Below are positions 26,426-35,344 of a stretch of 64,000 nucleotides of DNA, piece by piece. The DNA is taken from contig NZ_JAGWCB010000010.1 in the NCBI RefSeq assembly GCF_020387415.1, positions 496,001 to 560,000 on the forward strand. The letters run 5' to 3'. The translations under genes were made by a program, and so were the position numbers. The notes under the pieces were generated by a model. It worked only from the letters and a program-made list of their open reading frames with translations. It was not told the DNA's origin and ran no database searches. Numbering within the stretch: the first letter of the stretch is position 1; each line of letters begins with the position of its first letter. Source of the DNA: Ideonella benzenivorans (GTDB taxonomy: Bacteria > Pseudomonadota > Gammaproteobacteria > Burkholderiales > Burkholderiaceae_C).

Positions 26426-27460
26426 ATGTGCGTCGTCTGCGGCTGTGCCGACACCTCCCACAAGCATGACCATCCGCATGACCACGGGCATGCGCACGAA
26501 CACAGGCATGATCATCCCCAGGGTCATGAGCACGCCCACGCGCAGGACCATGTCCACGTGACCGCGTCCACCGGCGACCTGCACTACGGCGCCGGCAGCG
26601 CCCGGGTCTCGGTGCCCGGCATGAGCCAGGCCCGCGCCATCCAGATCGAGACCACCGTGCTGGGCGAGAACGACCGCCTGGCTGCGCAGAACCGGGCCCA
26701 TTTCGAGGGCCATGGCGTGGTGGCCTACAACCTGGTGTCCAGCCCCGGCTCGGGCAAGACCACCCTGCTGTGCGCCACGCTGGAGGCGCTGAAGACCCGC
26801 GCCGCCGGCCTGCCGGTGGCGGTGATCGAAGGCGACCAGCAGACCTCGAACGACGCCGACCGCATCCGCGCCACCGGCGCCCCGGCCATCCAGGTCAACA
26901 CCGGCAAGGGCTGCCATCTGGACGCCCAGATGGTGGCCGATGCCTTCGCGCAGCTGCCCCTGCATGACCATGCCCATGCTCACGCACATGGACATGACCA
27001 CGATCACGGCGACCATGACCATCCCCACGACGCGGTCTTGTTCATCGAAAACGTCGGCAACCTCGTCTGCCCCGCCATGTGGGACCTGGGCGAGCGTGCC
27101 AAGGTGGCCATCCTCTCGGTCACCGAGGGCGAGGACAAGCCCATCAAGTACCCGGACATGTTCGCCGCCGCGCGTCTGATGGTGCTGACCAAGACCGACC
27201 TGCTGCCGCACCTGGACTTCGACGTGCCCAAGTGCATCGAGTACGCCCGCCGCGTGAACCCGGGCATCGAGGTGCTGCTGGTCTCGGCCCGCAGCGGCGA
27301 AGGCCTGGACGCCTGGCTGGACTGGCTGCTGCAGCCGCTGGAGGCCCCGGCCGACGCCGCCGCGCCCGCCACCGACGAAGTGGCCCGGCTCAAGGCCCGC
27401 GTGGCCGAGCTGGAAGCACAACTGCAGGCGCAGTTGCGAGTTCAGGCCGCCAAGGCCTGA
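26426..27460 (+). CDS. hypB: HypB nickel-inserting GTPase with two histidine-rich segments
   Basis: 344 residues. The N-terminal metal motif MCVVCGC is followed by a His-rich stretch with 15 histidines (12-44). The GTPase domain has P-loop SSPGSGKTT (105-113), TKTD for guanine (255-258) and metal-site residues Cys163/His164 and Cys215. A second His-rich block (180-201, 11 histidines) is inserted inside the GTPase domain. The tail (317-343) looks like a coiled coil. It hydrolyses GTP during nickel insertion, and the histidines probably store nickel. Confidence 0.96.
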   Translation: MCVVCGCADTSHKHDHPHDHGHAHEHRHDHPQGHEHAHAQDHVHVTASTGDLHYGAGSARVSVPGMSQARAIQIETTVLGENDRLAAQNRAHFEGHGVVAYNLVSSPGSGKTTLLCATLEALKTRAAGLPVAVIEGDQQTSNDADRIRATGAPAIQVNTGKGCHLDAQMVADAFAQLPLHDHAHAHAHGHDHDHGDHDHPHDAVLFIENVGNLVCPAMWDLGERAKVAILSVTEGEDKPIKYPDMFAAARLMVLTKTDLLPHLDFDVPKCIEYARRVNPGIEVLLVSARSGEGLDAWLDWLLQPLEAPADAAAPATDEVARLKARVAELEAQLQAQLRVQAAKA

Positions 27461-27493
27461 CACCCCGCCGCAAGCTGCCCGCGCCCGAAGCCC

Positions 27494-29902
27494 ATGAACG
27501 CCGTGCTCGCCCCCGATCTCACCCTGCAGCGCCTGCGCTTGCGGGTGGAAGGCGCCGTGCAGGGCGTGGGCTTTCGGCCCTGGGTGGCGCAGCAGGCCCG
27601 CCGCCTGGCCCTGAGCGGCTGGGTGCGCAACGACGGCCAGGGCCTGGAGGCCGAGCTGCAGGGCCCCGCCGGGGCCTTGGCCGCCTTCGATGAGGCACTG
27701 CGGCGGAGCCCGCCACCCCTGGCCCGGGTGCAGCGCGTGCAGCGCTCAGCGCTGGCGGTGCAGCCGGACGAAGCCGGCTTCGTGATCCAGCCCAGCCGCG
27801 CCGCGGCCCCCCAGGCACTGGCCACCACGCTGCCGCCCGACACCGCCCCCTGCGACGCCTGCCTGGACGAGCTGTTCAACCCCGGCGACCGCCGCTGGCG
27901 CCACCCCTTCATCAACTGCACCCAGTGCGGCCCGCGCTTCACGCTCACGGCGCGCCTGCCCTACGACCGGCCGAACACCGCGCTGGCCAACTTCCCGATG
28001 TGCCCGGACTGCGCGGCCGAGTACACCGACCCGCAGGACCGGCGCCACCACGCCCAGCCGGTGGCCTGCCCGCGTTGCGGCCCGCGCATCGCGCTGTGGG
28101 CGCCCGATGGGGCTGTGCTGCTCCCACCCGAAGCGGGCACCGACGCCGTGCTGGCCGAAGCCGCGCAGCGCCTGCGCGCCGGCCACGTGCTGGCCGTCAA
28201 GGGCGTGGGCGGCTACCACCTGGTGGCCGATGCCACCCAGGCCGCGCCGCTGCAGCGCCTGCGCGCGGCCAAGCAGCGCGCCAGCAAGCCCTTCGCCCTG
28301 CTGGTGACCAACGCGGCCAGCGCCCGCCGCTGGGTTCAGCTGAACGAGGACAGCGCCGCCCTGCTGGCCAGCCCCGCCCGCCCCATCGTGCTGCTGCCCT
28401 GCCAGCCCGGCGTGGCCGCGGCCCACCCGGCCATCGCCCCCGGTCTGGACGAATGGGGGCTGATGCTGCCGTCCAACCCGCTGCACTGGCTGCTGCTGCA
28501 CGAACTGGCCGGCCGCCCCGCGGACCCGGCCTGGCGCCACACCGAACAACCCATGCTGCTGCTGATGACCAGCGCCAACCCCGGCGGCGAGCCGCTGGTG
28601 GTGGACGAGGCCGAGGCCGTGGCCAAGCTGGGGGGCCTGGCCGACGCGCTGCTGGTGCACGACCGCGCCATCCTGGCCCGGGCCGACGACAGCGTGCGCC
28701 GCCCGCTGGGCCGCGACGCCCAGGGCCGGCCGTTCTTCCCCTTCATCCGCCGCGCCCGGGGCCACGTGCCCGAGCCCATCGCCCTGCCCGGCGTGCCGGC
28801 CGATGCGCCCCCGGTGCTGGCCACCGGCGGCTACCTCAAGGCCACCGTCTGCCTCACCCGCGGCAACGAGGCCTTCGTCTCGCCCCACCTGGGCGACCTG
28901 GGCAGCGCGACCAGCCGGCAGGGCCTGGTGGAGGCCGTGACCCGGCTGCAGGACTTCCTGGGCGTGCGTCCGCAGGCCGTGGCACACGACCTGCACCCCG
29001 ACTTCTTCAGCACCGCCCACGCCCAGGCCCTGGCCGAGGCCTGGCAGGTGCCCACCGTGCCGGTGCAACACCACCACGCCCATGCGGCCGCGGTGCTGGC
29101 CGAACACGGCCCGGCCGGCCCCGCCCTGGCCCTGGTGCTGGACGGCGTGGGCCTGGGCACCGACGGTCAGCCCTGGGGGGGCGAGCTGCTGCGCCGTGAA
29201 GGGACCGGCATCGGCTTCACCCGCCTGGCCCACCTGCCTGCATTGCCCCTGCCCGGCGGCGACCGCGCCGCCCGCGAGCCCTGGCGCCTGGGCGCGGGCC
29301 TGCTGCACATCCTGGGCCGCGGCGGCGAGATCGCCCAGCGCTTCGCGGCCGAGCCGCTGGCCGGCTCGCTGGGCACGGTGCTGGACCGCCGGCTCAACTG
29401 CCCGGCCACCGCCAGCGCCGGCCGCCTGTTCGACGCCGCCGCCGCCCTGCTGGCCGGCGTGCACCACAACGGCCACGAGGCCGAGGCCGCGATGCGGCTC
29501 GAAGCTCTGGCCCTGCGCCACCCCGGCCCGGCCACGCCCTGGGCCGATGCCTTCGCCCTGGACGCCGACGGCGTGCTGGACCTGCGCGGCCTGTGGACCG
29601 CGCTGGCCGACCACGCGGTCGAGCCCCCCGCCGCCCAGGCCGAGGCCTCCGCCCGCTTCCACGCCAGCCTGGCCGCCGCGCTGGTGGCCTGGGCGGGCCA
29701 CCATGCCCGCGCCCAGCAGCTTGACACCGTCGCCCTGGGCGGCGGCTGCTGGATCAACCGCCCGCTGCGCCAGGCCGTGGTGCCGGCCCTGCAGGCGCTG
29801 GGCCTCACCGTGCACGAGGCCACCCAGGCCCCCTGTGGCGATGGGGGCCTGAGCCTGGGCCAGGCCGCCGTGGCGCTGGCCACCTTGAACCGTTCCCGCT
29901 GA
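27494..29902 (+). CDS. hypF: HypF carbamoyltransferase
   Basis: 802 residues with all domains in order: acylphosphatase (VEGAVQGVGFRPWV, about 17-30), two zinc fingers (CDACLDELF...CTQCGPRF and CPDCAAEYT...CPRCGPRI, about 119-200), a YrdC-like domain (about 215-390), and a Kae1-like C-terminal domain with VQHHHAHAAAVLAEHG and LGGGCWINRPLR. It converts carbamoyl phosphate to a thiocarbamate on HypE for cyanide ligand synthesis. Confidence 0.96.
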   Translation: MNAVLAPDLTLQRLRLRVEGAVQGVGFRPWVAQQARRLALSGWVRNDGQGLEAELQGPAGALAAFDEALRRSPPPLARVQRVQRSALAVQPDEAGFVIQPSRAAAPQALATTLPPDTAPCDACLDELFNPGDRRWRHPFINCTQCGPRFTLTARLPYDRPNTALANFPMCPDCAAEYTDPQDRRHHAQPVACPRCGPRIALWAPDGAVLLPPEAGTDAVLAEAAQRLRAGHVLAVKGVGGYHLVADATQAAPLQRLRAAKQRASKPFALLVTNAASARRWVQLNEDSAALLASPARPIVLLPCQPGVAAAHPAIAPGLDEWGLMLPSNPLHWLLLHELAGRPADPAWRHTEQPMLLLMTSANPGGEPLVVDEAEAVAKLGGLADALLVHDRAILARADDSVRRPLGRDAQGRPFFPFIRRARGHVPEPIALPGVPADAPPVLATGGYLKATVCLTRGNEAFVSPHLGDLGSATSRQGLVEAVTRLQDFLGVRPQAVAHDLHPDFFSTAHAQALAEAWQVPTVPVQHHHAHAAAVLAEHGPAGPALALVLDGVGLGTDGQPWGGELLRREGTGIGFTRLAHLPALPLPGGDRAAREPWRLGAGLLHILGRGGEIAQRFAAEPLAGSLGTVLDRRLNCPATASAGRLFDAAAALLAGVHHNGHEAEAAMRLEALALRHPGPATPWADAFALDADGVLDLRGLWTALADHAVEPPAAQAEASARFHASLAAALVAWAGHHARAQQLDTVALGGGCWINRPLRQAVVPALQALGLTVHEATQAPCGDGGLSLGQAAVALATLNRSR

Positions 29903-29926
29903 TTTCGCTGAGAAGGACCCCCGACC

Positions 29927-30181
29927 ATGTGCCTAGCCCTGCCCTCCCGCGTGGTGGAGCGCCTGCCCGATGACCTGGCCCTGGTGGACCTGGGCGGCGT
30001 GCGCAAGACCGTCTCCATCGCCCTGACCCCCGAGGCCCAGGTCGGGGACTATGTGATCGTCCACGTCGGCCACGCCATCGGCCTGCTGGACCCCGAAGAG
30101 GCCGAGCGCACGCTGGCCCTGTTCGCCGAGCTGGAAGCTTCGCAAGCGCCAGCCTCGCAACCCACCGGAGCAGCGGCATGA
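29927..30181 (+). CDS. hypC: HypC hydrogenase maturation chaperone
   Basis: 84 residues starting MCLALPSRVV, with the essential Cys2 after Met removal. Together with HypD it assembles the Fe(CN)2CO group and passes it to the large-subunit precursor. GAAGGA precedes the ATG. Its stop overlaps the first in-frame hypD ATG. Confidence 0.95.
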   Translation: MCLALPSRVVERLPDDLALVDLGGVRKTVSIALTPEAQVGDYVIVHVGHAIGLLDPEEAERTLALFAELEASQAPASQPTGAAA

Positions 30182-31392
30182 GCGCCCGCCCGGCCGCCCC
30201 GAAGGGCGCTCGCACCGCAGGCGAAGCCGAAGGCTCCCGTGTGTGCGGCATGAAGTACGTGGACGAATTCCGCGACGGCGCGCTGGCCCAGCAGATCGGC
30301 GCGCGCATCCGCGCCGAGGCGCAACCCGGACGCGACTACCGCTTCATGGAGTTCTGCGGCGGCCACACCCACGCCATCGCCCGCTACGGCGTGGCCGAGC
30401 TGCTGCCGCCGAATCTGCGCATGATCCACGGCCCCGGCTGCCCGGTCTGCGTGCTGCCCATCGGCCGCATCGACCAGGCCATCGGCCTGGCGCTGGAACG
30501 TGGCGCCATCGTCTGCACCTATGGCGACACCATGCGCGTGCCTGCCAGCGGGGGCCTGTCGATGATGAAGGCCAAGGCCCGCGGGGCGGACATCCGCATG
30601 GTCTATTCGGCCGCCGACGCGCTGAAGATCGCCCGCCAGCAGCCCGAGCGCGAGGTGGTGTTCTTCGCCATCGGCTTCGAGACCACCACGCCGCCCACCG
30701 CGCTGGTCGTCAAGCAGGCCGCGCAGGAAGGGCTGAAGAACTTCAGCGTGCTGTGCTGCCATGTGCTGACGCCCGGCGCCATCGCCCACATCCTGGACGC
30801 GCCCGAGGCCAAGCAATGGGGCGACGCGGTGGCGCTGGACGGCTTCGTCGGTCCGGCCCATGTGAGCATCGTGATCGGCTCGGCCCCCTACGAGGCCTTT
30901 GCCCGCGACTACCGCAAGCCGGTGGTCATCGCCGGCTTCGAGCCGCTGGACGTGATGCAGGCCATCCTGATGCTGGTGCGCCAGGTCAACGAAGGGCGCG
31001 CCGAGGTGGAAAACGAGTTCACCCGCGCCGTCAGCCGCGAAGGCAACCACGCCGCGCAGGCGGTGGTGGCCGAGGTGCTGGAGCTGCGCGAGAGCTTCGA
31101 ATGGCGCGGCCTGGGCGAGGTGGCCTACAGCGCACTGCGCCTGAAGCCGGCCTACGCCGCCTTCGACGCCGAGAAGCGCTTCGGTCTGGTCTACCGCCCG
31201 GTGGCCGACCACAAGCAGTGCGAGTGCGGCGCCATCCTGCGCGGGGTCAAGCGCCCCACCGACTGCAAGCTGTTCGGCACCGTCTGCACGCCCGACAACC
31301 CGATGGGCTCCTGCATGGTGTCCTCCGAAGGCGCCTGCGCCGCCCACTACGCCTACGGCCGGTTCCGAGACATCGCCATCGTCGCCGCCTGA
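30178..31392 (+). CDS. hypD: HypD iron-sulfur scaffold for Fe(CN)2CO assembly
   Basis: 404 residues when started at the ATGA overlap with hypC, which has GGAG upstream. Most HypD proteins begin at the internal MKYVDEFRDG (30250), so the first 24 residues may not be translated. Conserved parts are FMEFCGGHTHAI, HGPGCPVCVLP, GFETTTPP and the C-terminal cysteine set CECGAILRG...CKLFGTVCTP that holds a [4Fe-4S] cluster. It builds the iron-diatomic unit with HypC and HypE. Confidence 0.95.
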   Translation: MSARPAAPKGARTAGEAEGSRVCGMKYVDEFRDGALAQQIGARIRAEAQPGRDYRFMEFCGGHTHAIARYGVAELLPPNLRMIHGPGCPVCVLPIGRIDQAIGLALERGAIVCTYGDTMRVPASGGLSMMKAKARGADIRMVYSAADALKIARQQPEREVVFFAIGFETTTPPTALVVKQAAQEGLKNFSVLCCHVLTPGAIAHILDAPEAKQWGDAVALDGFVGPAHVSIVIGSAPYEAFARDYRKPVVIAGFEPLDVMQAILMLVRQVNEGRAEVENEFTRAVSREGNHAAQAVVAEVLELRESFEWRGLGEVAYSALRLKPAYAAFDAEKRFGLVYRPVADHKQCECGAILRGVKRPTDCKLFGTVCTPDNPMGSCMVSSEGACAAHYAYGRFRDIAIVAA

Positions 31393-31401
31393 CCCCCTGC
31401 C

Positions 31402-32457
31402 ATGAACCAAAGAACCGACTACATCCGCCCGCTGGACTTCAAGCAGGGCCGCGTGGACATGAACCACGGCGCCGGTGGCCGCGCCAGCCTGCAGCTGATC
31501 GAGGAGCTGTTCGCCCGCGCCTTTGACAACCCGGCCCTGTGCGCGGGCAACGACGGCGCGGTGCTGGACGTGCCGCCCGGCCACCGCCTGGTGATGGCCA
31601 CCGACGGCCATGTGATCTCGCCGCTGTTCTTCCCCGGCGGGGACATCGGCTGCCTGTCGGTGCACGGCACGGTCAACGACGTGGCCATGATGGGCGCCAC
31701 GCCCACCGCCCTGTCGGCCAGCTTCATCCTGGAAGAGGGTTTTCCGCTGGCGGACCTGAAACGCATCGTCGAATCGATGGCCGCCGCGGCGCGCGAGGCC
31801 GGCGTGCCCATCGTGACCGGCGACACCAAGGTGGTGGAACAGGGCCATGGCGACGGCGTGTTCATCAGCACCACCGGCCTGGGGCTGCTGCCGGCGGGCC
31901 GGCACATCGGCGGCGCGAATGCGCGGCCGGGCGATGTGGTGCTGGTCAGCGGCACGCTGGGCGACCACGGCGTGGCGGTGCTGTCGCAGCGCGAATCGCT
32001 GGCCTTCGACAGCGAAGTGGTGAGCGACACCGCGGCGCTGCACACGCTGGTGGCGGCGCTGCTGGCGGCCGTGCCCGAGGGCGCGGTGCGCACGCTGCGC
32101 GACCCCACCCGCGGCGGCCTGGCCACCACGCTCAACGAGATCGCCCGCCAGTCCGGCGTGGGCATGATGCTGGACGAGGCCCTGCTGCCCATCCAGCCCC
32201 AGGTGGACGCGGCCTGCGAGTTGCTGGGCCTGGACGTGCTGTATCTGGCCAACGAGGGCAAGCTGATCGCCATCGTCGCGCCCGAGGTGGCCGACACGGC
32301 GCTGGCCACGCTGCGCGCCCATCCGCTGGGGGCGAAGGCCGCCCGCATCGGCACGGTGCAGGAAGACCCCCACCACTTCGTGCAGATGCGCACGCGCTTT
32401 GGCGGGCAGCGGGTGGTGGACTGGTTGTCGGGGGAGCCTTTGCCTCGGATTTGTTGA
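31402..32457 (+). CDS. hypE: HypE, thiocyanate-forming dehydratase
   Basis: 351 residues of the PurM/SelD-like fold. The N-terminal MNHGAGGRASLQLIEELF and NEGKLIAIVAPE are typical. The protein ends EPLPRIC; the C-terminal cysteine is the carbamoylated residue that HypE dehydrates to thiocyanate. It is the last maturation gene before a 343-bp gap. Confidence 0.96.
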   Translation: MNQRTDYIRPLDFKQGRVDMNHGAGGRASLQLIEELFARAFDNPALCAGNDGAVLDVPPGHRLVMATDGHVISPLFFPGGDIGCLSVHGTVNDVAMMGATPTALSASFILEEGFPLADLKRIVESMAAAAREAGVPIVTGDTKVVEQGHGDGVFISTTGLGLLPAGRHIGGANARPGDVVLVSGTLGDHGVAVLSQRESLAFDSEVVSDTAALHTLVAALLAAVPEGAVRTLRDPTRGGLATTLNEIARQSGVGMMLDEALLPIQPQVDAACELLGLDVLYLANEGKLIAIVAPEVADTALATLRAHPLGAKAARIGTVQEDPHHFVQMRTRFGGQRVVDWLSGEPLPRIC

Positions 32458-32800
32458 GGTGGTTGTTTGTTGGCGATAGTGTGGCGTGACGTGGCGGCGG
32501 GAGGGAGCTACCGGCCTGTTCTGCTCCATGTCCCCCGCCCCGGCGGCGCCGGGGCTCCTCCTTTTACTTGCGCAGGACGACTGGGGATCCCTCACCGGGC
32601 ACCGTCGCGGCCTGCCAACCCGTGGCCTGCCACCGACGGTGCCAGGAAGGGGTGGGGTGATCGGCAGAGCGAAGTCAAGGAGGAGACCCGGCCCTGCCGG
32701 GTCGGGGGACATGAGCGGCGCCGATCACCCCACCCCTTCCACGCGCTCACACCGGGCCCAGCTTGTTTTTGAAGCCCCCGCATTACCATCCCCCAAAGCC
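32458..32800. repeat. hypE-hoxA intergenic region with nested inverted repeats
   Basis: No gene is seen in this 343-bp gap. It holds (a) a perfect 21-nt inverted repeat, 32645-32665 against 32720-32740; (b) inside it a 7-bp hairpin, GACCCGG/CCGGGTC at 32685-32703; (c) a perfect 10-bp inverted repeat GGCACCGTCG/CGACGGTGCC at 32598-32607 and 32634-32643; and (d) a unit of about 45 nt at 32523-32569 that recurs inverted, with about six differences, at 32672-32716. This could be a REP/BIME-like or MITE-like element, a terminator for hypE, or a hoxA leader. Confidence 0.75.
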
Positions 32801-34306
32801 ATGAACGCCCCCGACCCCCAAGCCGCCGCGATGGACCCGCGTGATGACCTGCCGCTGGTGCTGGTGGTGGACGACGAGCTGCGCTCGCAGGAGGCCATGC
32901 GCCGCACGCTGGACGAGGACTTCCGCGTGCTCACCGCCGGCGACACCGACATCGCCCGCCAGTTGATCTCGCGCCACGAGGTGGCCGTGGTGCTGTGCGA
33001 CCAGCGCATGCCCGGCCAAACCGGCATCGAGTTCCTCAAGGAAGTGCGCGAGCGCTGGCCCGAGGTCGTGCGCATCGTCATCTCCGGCTACGCCGACAGC
33101 GAGGACATCATCGCCGGCGTCAACGAGGCCGGCATCTACCAGTACGTGCTCAAGCCCTGGGTGCCCGAGCACCTGCTGCAGACCGTGCAGGGCGCGGTGG
33201 AGGCCAGCCAGCTGCACCGCGGCCTGCAGCGCCTGGAGCTGGACCTGCGCGCCGGCCCGCAGGCCCTGCGCGCGCGCCGCCAGACCCGGCTGCGCGAGGC
33301 CAAGGCCGTGTTCGACTTCGACCGCATCGTGCGGGCCGAGGGCAGCCCGCTGGACGGCGTCTGCGCCACCGCCCAGCGCCTGGCGCGCTACGACCTCTCG
33401 GTGCTGATCCTGGGCGAGTCCGGCACCGGCAAGGAACTGCTGGCCCGCGCCATGCATTACGCCTCGCCGCGGCAGAACGGCCCCTTCGTGGTCGAGAACT
33501 GCGGCGCCATCCCCGACACCCTGCTGGAGAGCGAGCTCTTCGGCCACCGCCGCGGCGCCTTCACCGGCGCGGTGGAAGACCACACCGGCCTGTTCCAGCG
33601 GGCCGATGGCGGCACCGTCTTCCTCGACGAAATCGGCGAGACCTCGCCGGCCTTCCAGGTCAAGCTGCTGCGCGTGCTGCAGGAAGGCGAGATCCGCCCG
33701 GTGGGCTCGGCCCGCGCGGTGCCGGTGGATGTGCGCGTCATCGCCGCCACCCACCGCCAGCTGGAAGACGAGGTGCGCGCCGGCCGCTTCCGCGAGGACC
33801 TGTACTACCGCCTGGCCGGCGCCACCCTGCAGGTGCCGCCGCTGCGCGAGCGGCCGGGCGACATCCTGCCGGTGGCCGAATCGCTGCTGGACGCGGTGGC
33901 CCGCGAGCTGGGCCGCGAGCCGGCCGAGTTCGACGACGACGCCCGCGCCGTGATGGTGGGCTACCCCTGGCCCGGCAACATCCGCGAACTGCGCAACGAG
34001 ATTTCGCGGGCCCTGGCCCTGGGCGATGGCCCGCTGCTGCGCGCCACCGACTTCTCGCGCAAGCTGCTGGGTGGCCAGACCGGCGCGGCCCATGCCCAGC
34101 GCACCTCGCAGCTCACCGGCGGCACCGGCCTGGCCCTGCCCGGCAGCGGCACGCTGCAGGAGCGGCTGGACGCCATCGAGGCCATGGTGCTGCGCGAAGT
34201 GATGCTGCGCCTGCGCTGGAACAAGACCCACGCCGCCAAGGAGCTGGGCCTGTCGCGCGTGGGCCTGCGCGCCAAGCTGCAGCGCTTCGGCCTGGAAACG
34301 AAATGA
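32801..34306 (+). CDS. hoxA: HoxA/HupR NtrC-family activator of hydrogenase genes
   Basis: 501 residues from ATG 32801; upstream in-frame codons fall in the repeat element. The receiver domain has VVDDE (22-26) and phospho-acceptor Asp67 in LCDQRMPG. The AAA+ domain has Walker A GESGTGKE (205-212) and GAFTGA (252-257), the loop that contacts sigma-54. A Fis-type helix-turn-helix closes the protein. In Ralstonia and Rhodobacter, HoxA/HupR activates hydrogenase promoters when not phosphorylated. It overlaps hupU by ATGA. Confidence 0.95.
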   Translation: MNAPDPQAAAMDPRDDLPLVLVVDDELRSQEAMRRTLDEDFRVLTAGDTDIARQLISRHEVAVVLCDQRMPGQTGIEFLKEVRERWPEVVRIVISGYADSEDIIAGVNEAGIYQYVLKPWVPEHLLQTVQGAVEASQLHRGLQRLELDLRAGPQALRARRQTRLREAKAVFDFDRIVRAEGSPLDGVCATAQRLARYDLSVLILGESGTGKELLARAMHYASPRQNGPFVVENCGAIPDTLLESELFGHRRGAFTGAVEDHTGLFQRADGGTVFLDEIGETSPAFQVKLLRVLQEGEIRPVGSARAVPVDVRVIAATHRQLEDEVRAGRFREDLYYRLAGATLQVPPLRERPGDILPVAESLLDAVARELGREPAEFDDDARAVMVGYPWPGNIRELRNEISRALALGDGPLLRATDFSRKLLGGQTGAAHAQRTSQLTGGTGLALPGSGTLQERLDAIEAMVLREVMLRLRWNKTHAAKELGLSRVGLRAKLQRFGLETK

Positions 34307-35325
34307 GCGGGCCCGAACCCCTGAACGTGCTGTGGCTGCAGTCCGGCGGCTGCGGCGGCTGCAGCATGTCGCTGCTGTGCGCCGACACGCCCGACTTTGC
34401 CGCCCTGCTGCGCGACGCCGGCCTGAACCTGCTGTGGCACCCCAGCCTCTCGCTGGAAAGCGGCAGCGAGCTGCTGGCTCTGCTGGACGACTGCCTGACC
34501 GGCCGCACCCGGCTGGACGTGCTGTGCGTGGAAGGCGCCATCCTGCGCGGCCCGCAGGGCAGCGGGCGCTTCCACCTGCTGGCCGGCACCGGCCGGCCGA
34601 TGATGCACTGGGTGCAGGACCTGGCCCAGGTGGCCCGCCACGTGGTGGCCGTGGGCGCCTGCGCCGCCTGGGGCGGGCCCACCGCCATCGGCGTGGCCAG
34701 CGGGCGCAACCCCAGCGAGGCCTGCGGCCTGCAGTACGAAGACGAGCACCCCGGCGGCCTGATGGGCCCGGGCTTCCGGGCCGCTGGCGGGCTGCCGGTG
34801 GTCAACATCGCCGGCTGCCCCACCCACCCGGGCTGGGTCATCGACACGCTGGCGGCCCTGGCCGCCCAGGAGCTGCGCCCGGAAGACCTGGACAGCCTGC
34901 ACCGCCCCCGCCTGTACGCCGACCAGCTGGTGCACCACGGCTGCACGCGCAACGAGTACTACGAGTACAAGGCCAGCGCCGAGAAGCCCAGCGACCTGGG
35001 CTGCATGATGGAACACCTGGGCTGCAAGGGCACCCAGGCCCATGCCGACTGCAACACCCGGCTGTGGAACGGCGAGGGCAGCTGCACCCGCGGCGGCTAC
35101 GCCTGCATCAGCTGCACCGAACCGGGCTTCCAGAGCCCCGGCCACCCCTTCCACGCCACGCCCAAGATCGCCGGCATCCCGGTGGGCCTGCCCACCGACA
35201 TGCCCAAGGCCTGGTTCGTGGCGCTGGCCTCGCTGTCCAAGAGCGCCACGCCAGCCCGCGTCAAGCGCAACGCCACCGCCGACCACGTCGTCGTACCGCC
35301 GGTCGCCCGCAAGACCCACCGCTGA
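34303..35325 (+). CDS. hupU: H2-sensing regulatory hydrogenase, small subunit
   Basis: 340 residues with no Tat signal; it starts directly at MSGPEPLNVLWLQSGGCGG. The proximal cluster has the ordinary four-cysteine pattern (GGCGGCS, GACAAWGG, AGCPTHPG), unlike the six-cysteine HupS. A C-terminal extension of about 50 residues (...RKTHR) corresponds to the part of HoxB used for oligomer and kinase contact. It is a cytoplasmic H2 sensor subunit (HoxB in Ralstonia), not an energy-converting enzyme. Confidence 0.95.
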   Translation: MSGPEPLNVLWLQSGGCGGCSMSLLCADTPDFAALLRDAGLNLLWHPSLSLESGSELLALLDDCLTGRTRLDVLCVEGAILRGPQGSGRFHLLAGTGRPMMHWVQDLAQVARHVVAVGACAAWGGPTAIGVASGRNPSEACGLQYEDEHPGGLMGPGFRAAGGLPVVNIAGCPTHPGWVIDTLAALAAQELRPEDLDSLHRPRLYADQLVHHGCTRNEYYEYKASAEKPSDLGCMMEHLGCKGTQAHADCNTRLWNGEGSCTRGGYACISCTEPGFQSPGHPFHATPKIAGIPVGLPTDMPKAWFVALASLSKSATPARVKRNATADHVVVPPVARKTHR

Positions 35326-35344
35326 AGCGCCCACAGGAACACCG

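Noticed and set aside
26460-27040. Histidine-codon runs in hypB as a CRISPR or tandem repeat
   Set aside because: The CAT/CAC-GAC repetition is protein-coding and matches HypB His-rich segments; no spacer structure.
32486-32800. Longer N-terminus for HoxA
   Set aside because: The added codons run through the inverted-repeat element and show no receiver-domain similarity; the ATG at 32801 gives a normal receiver start.
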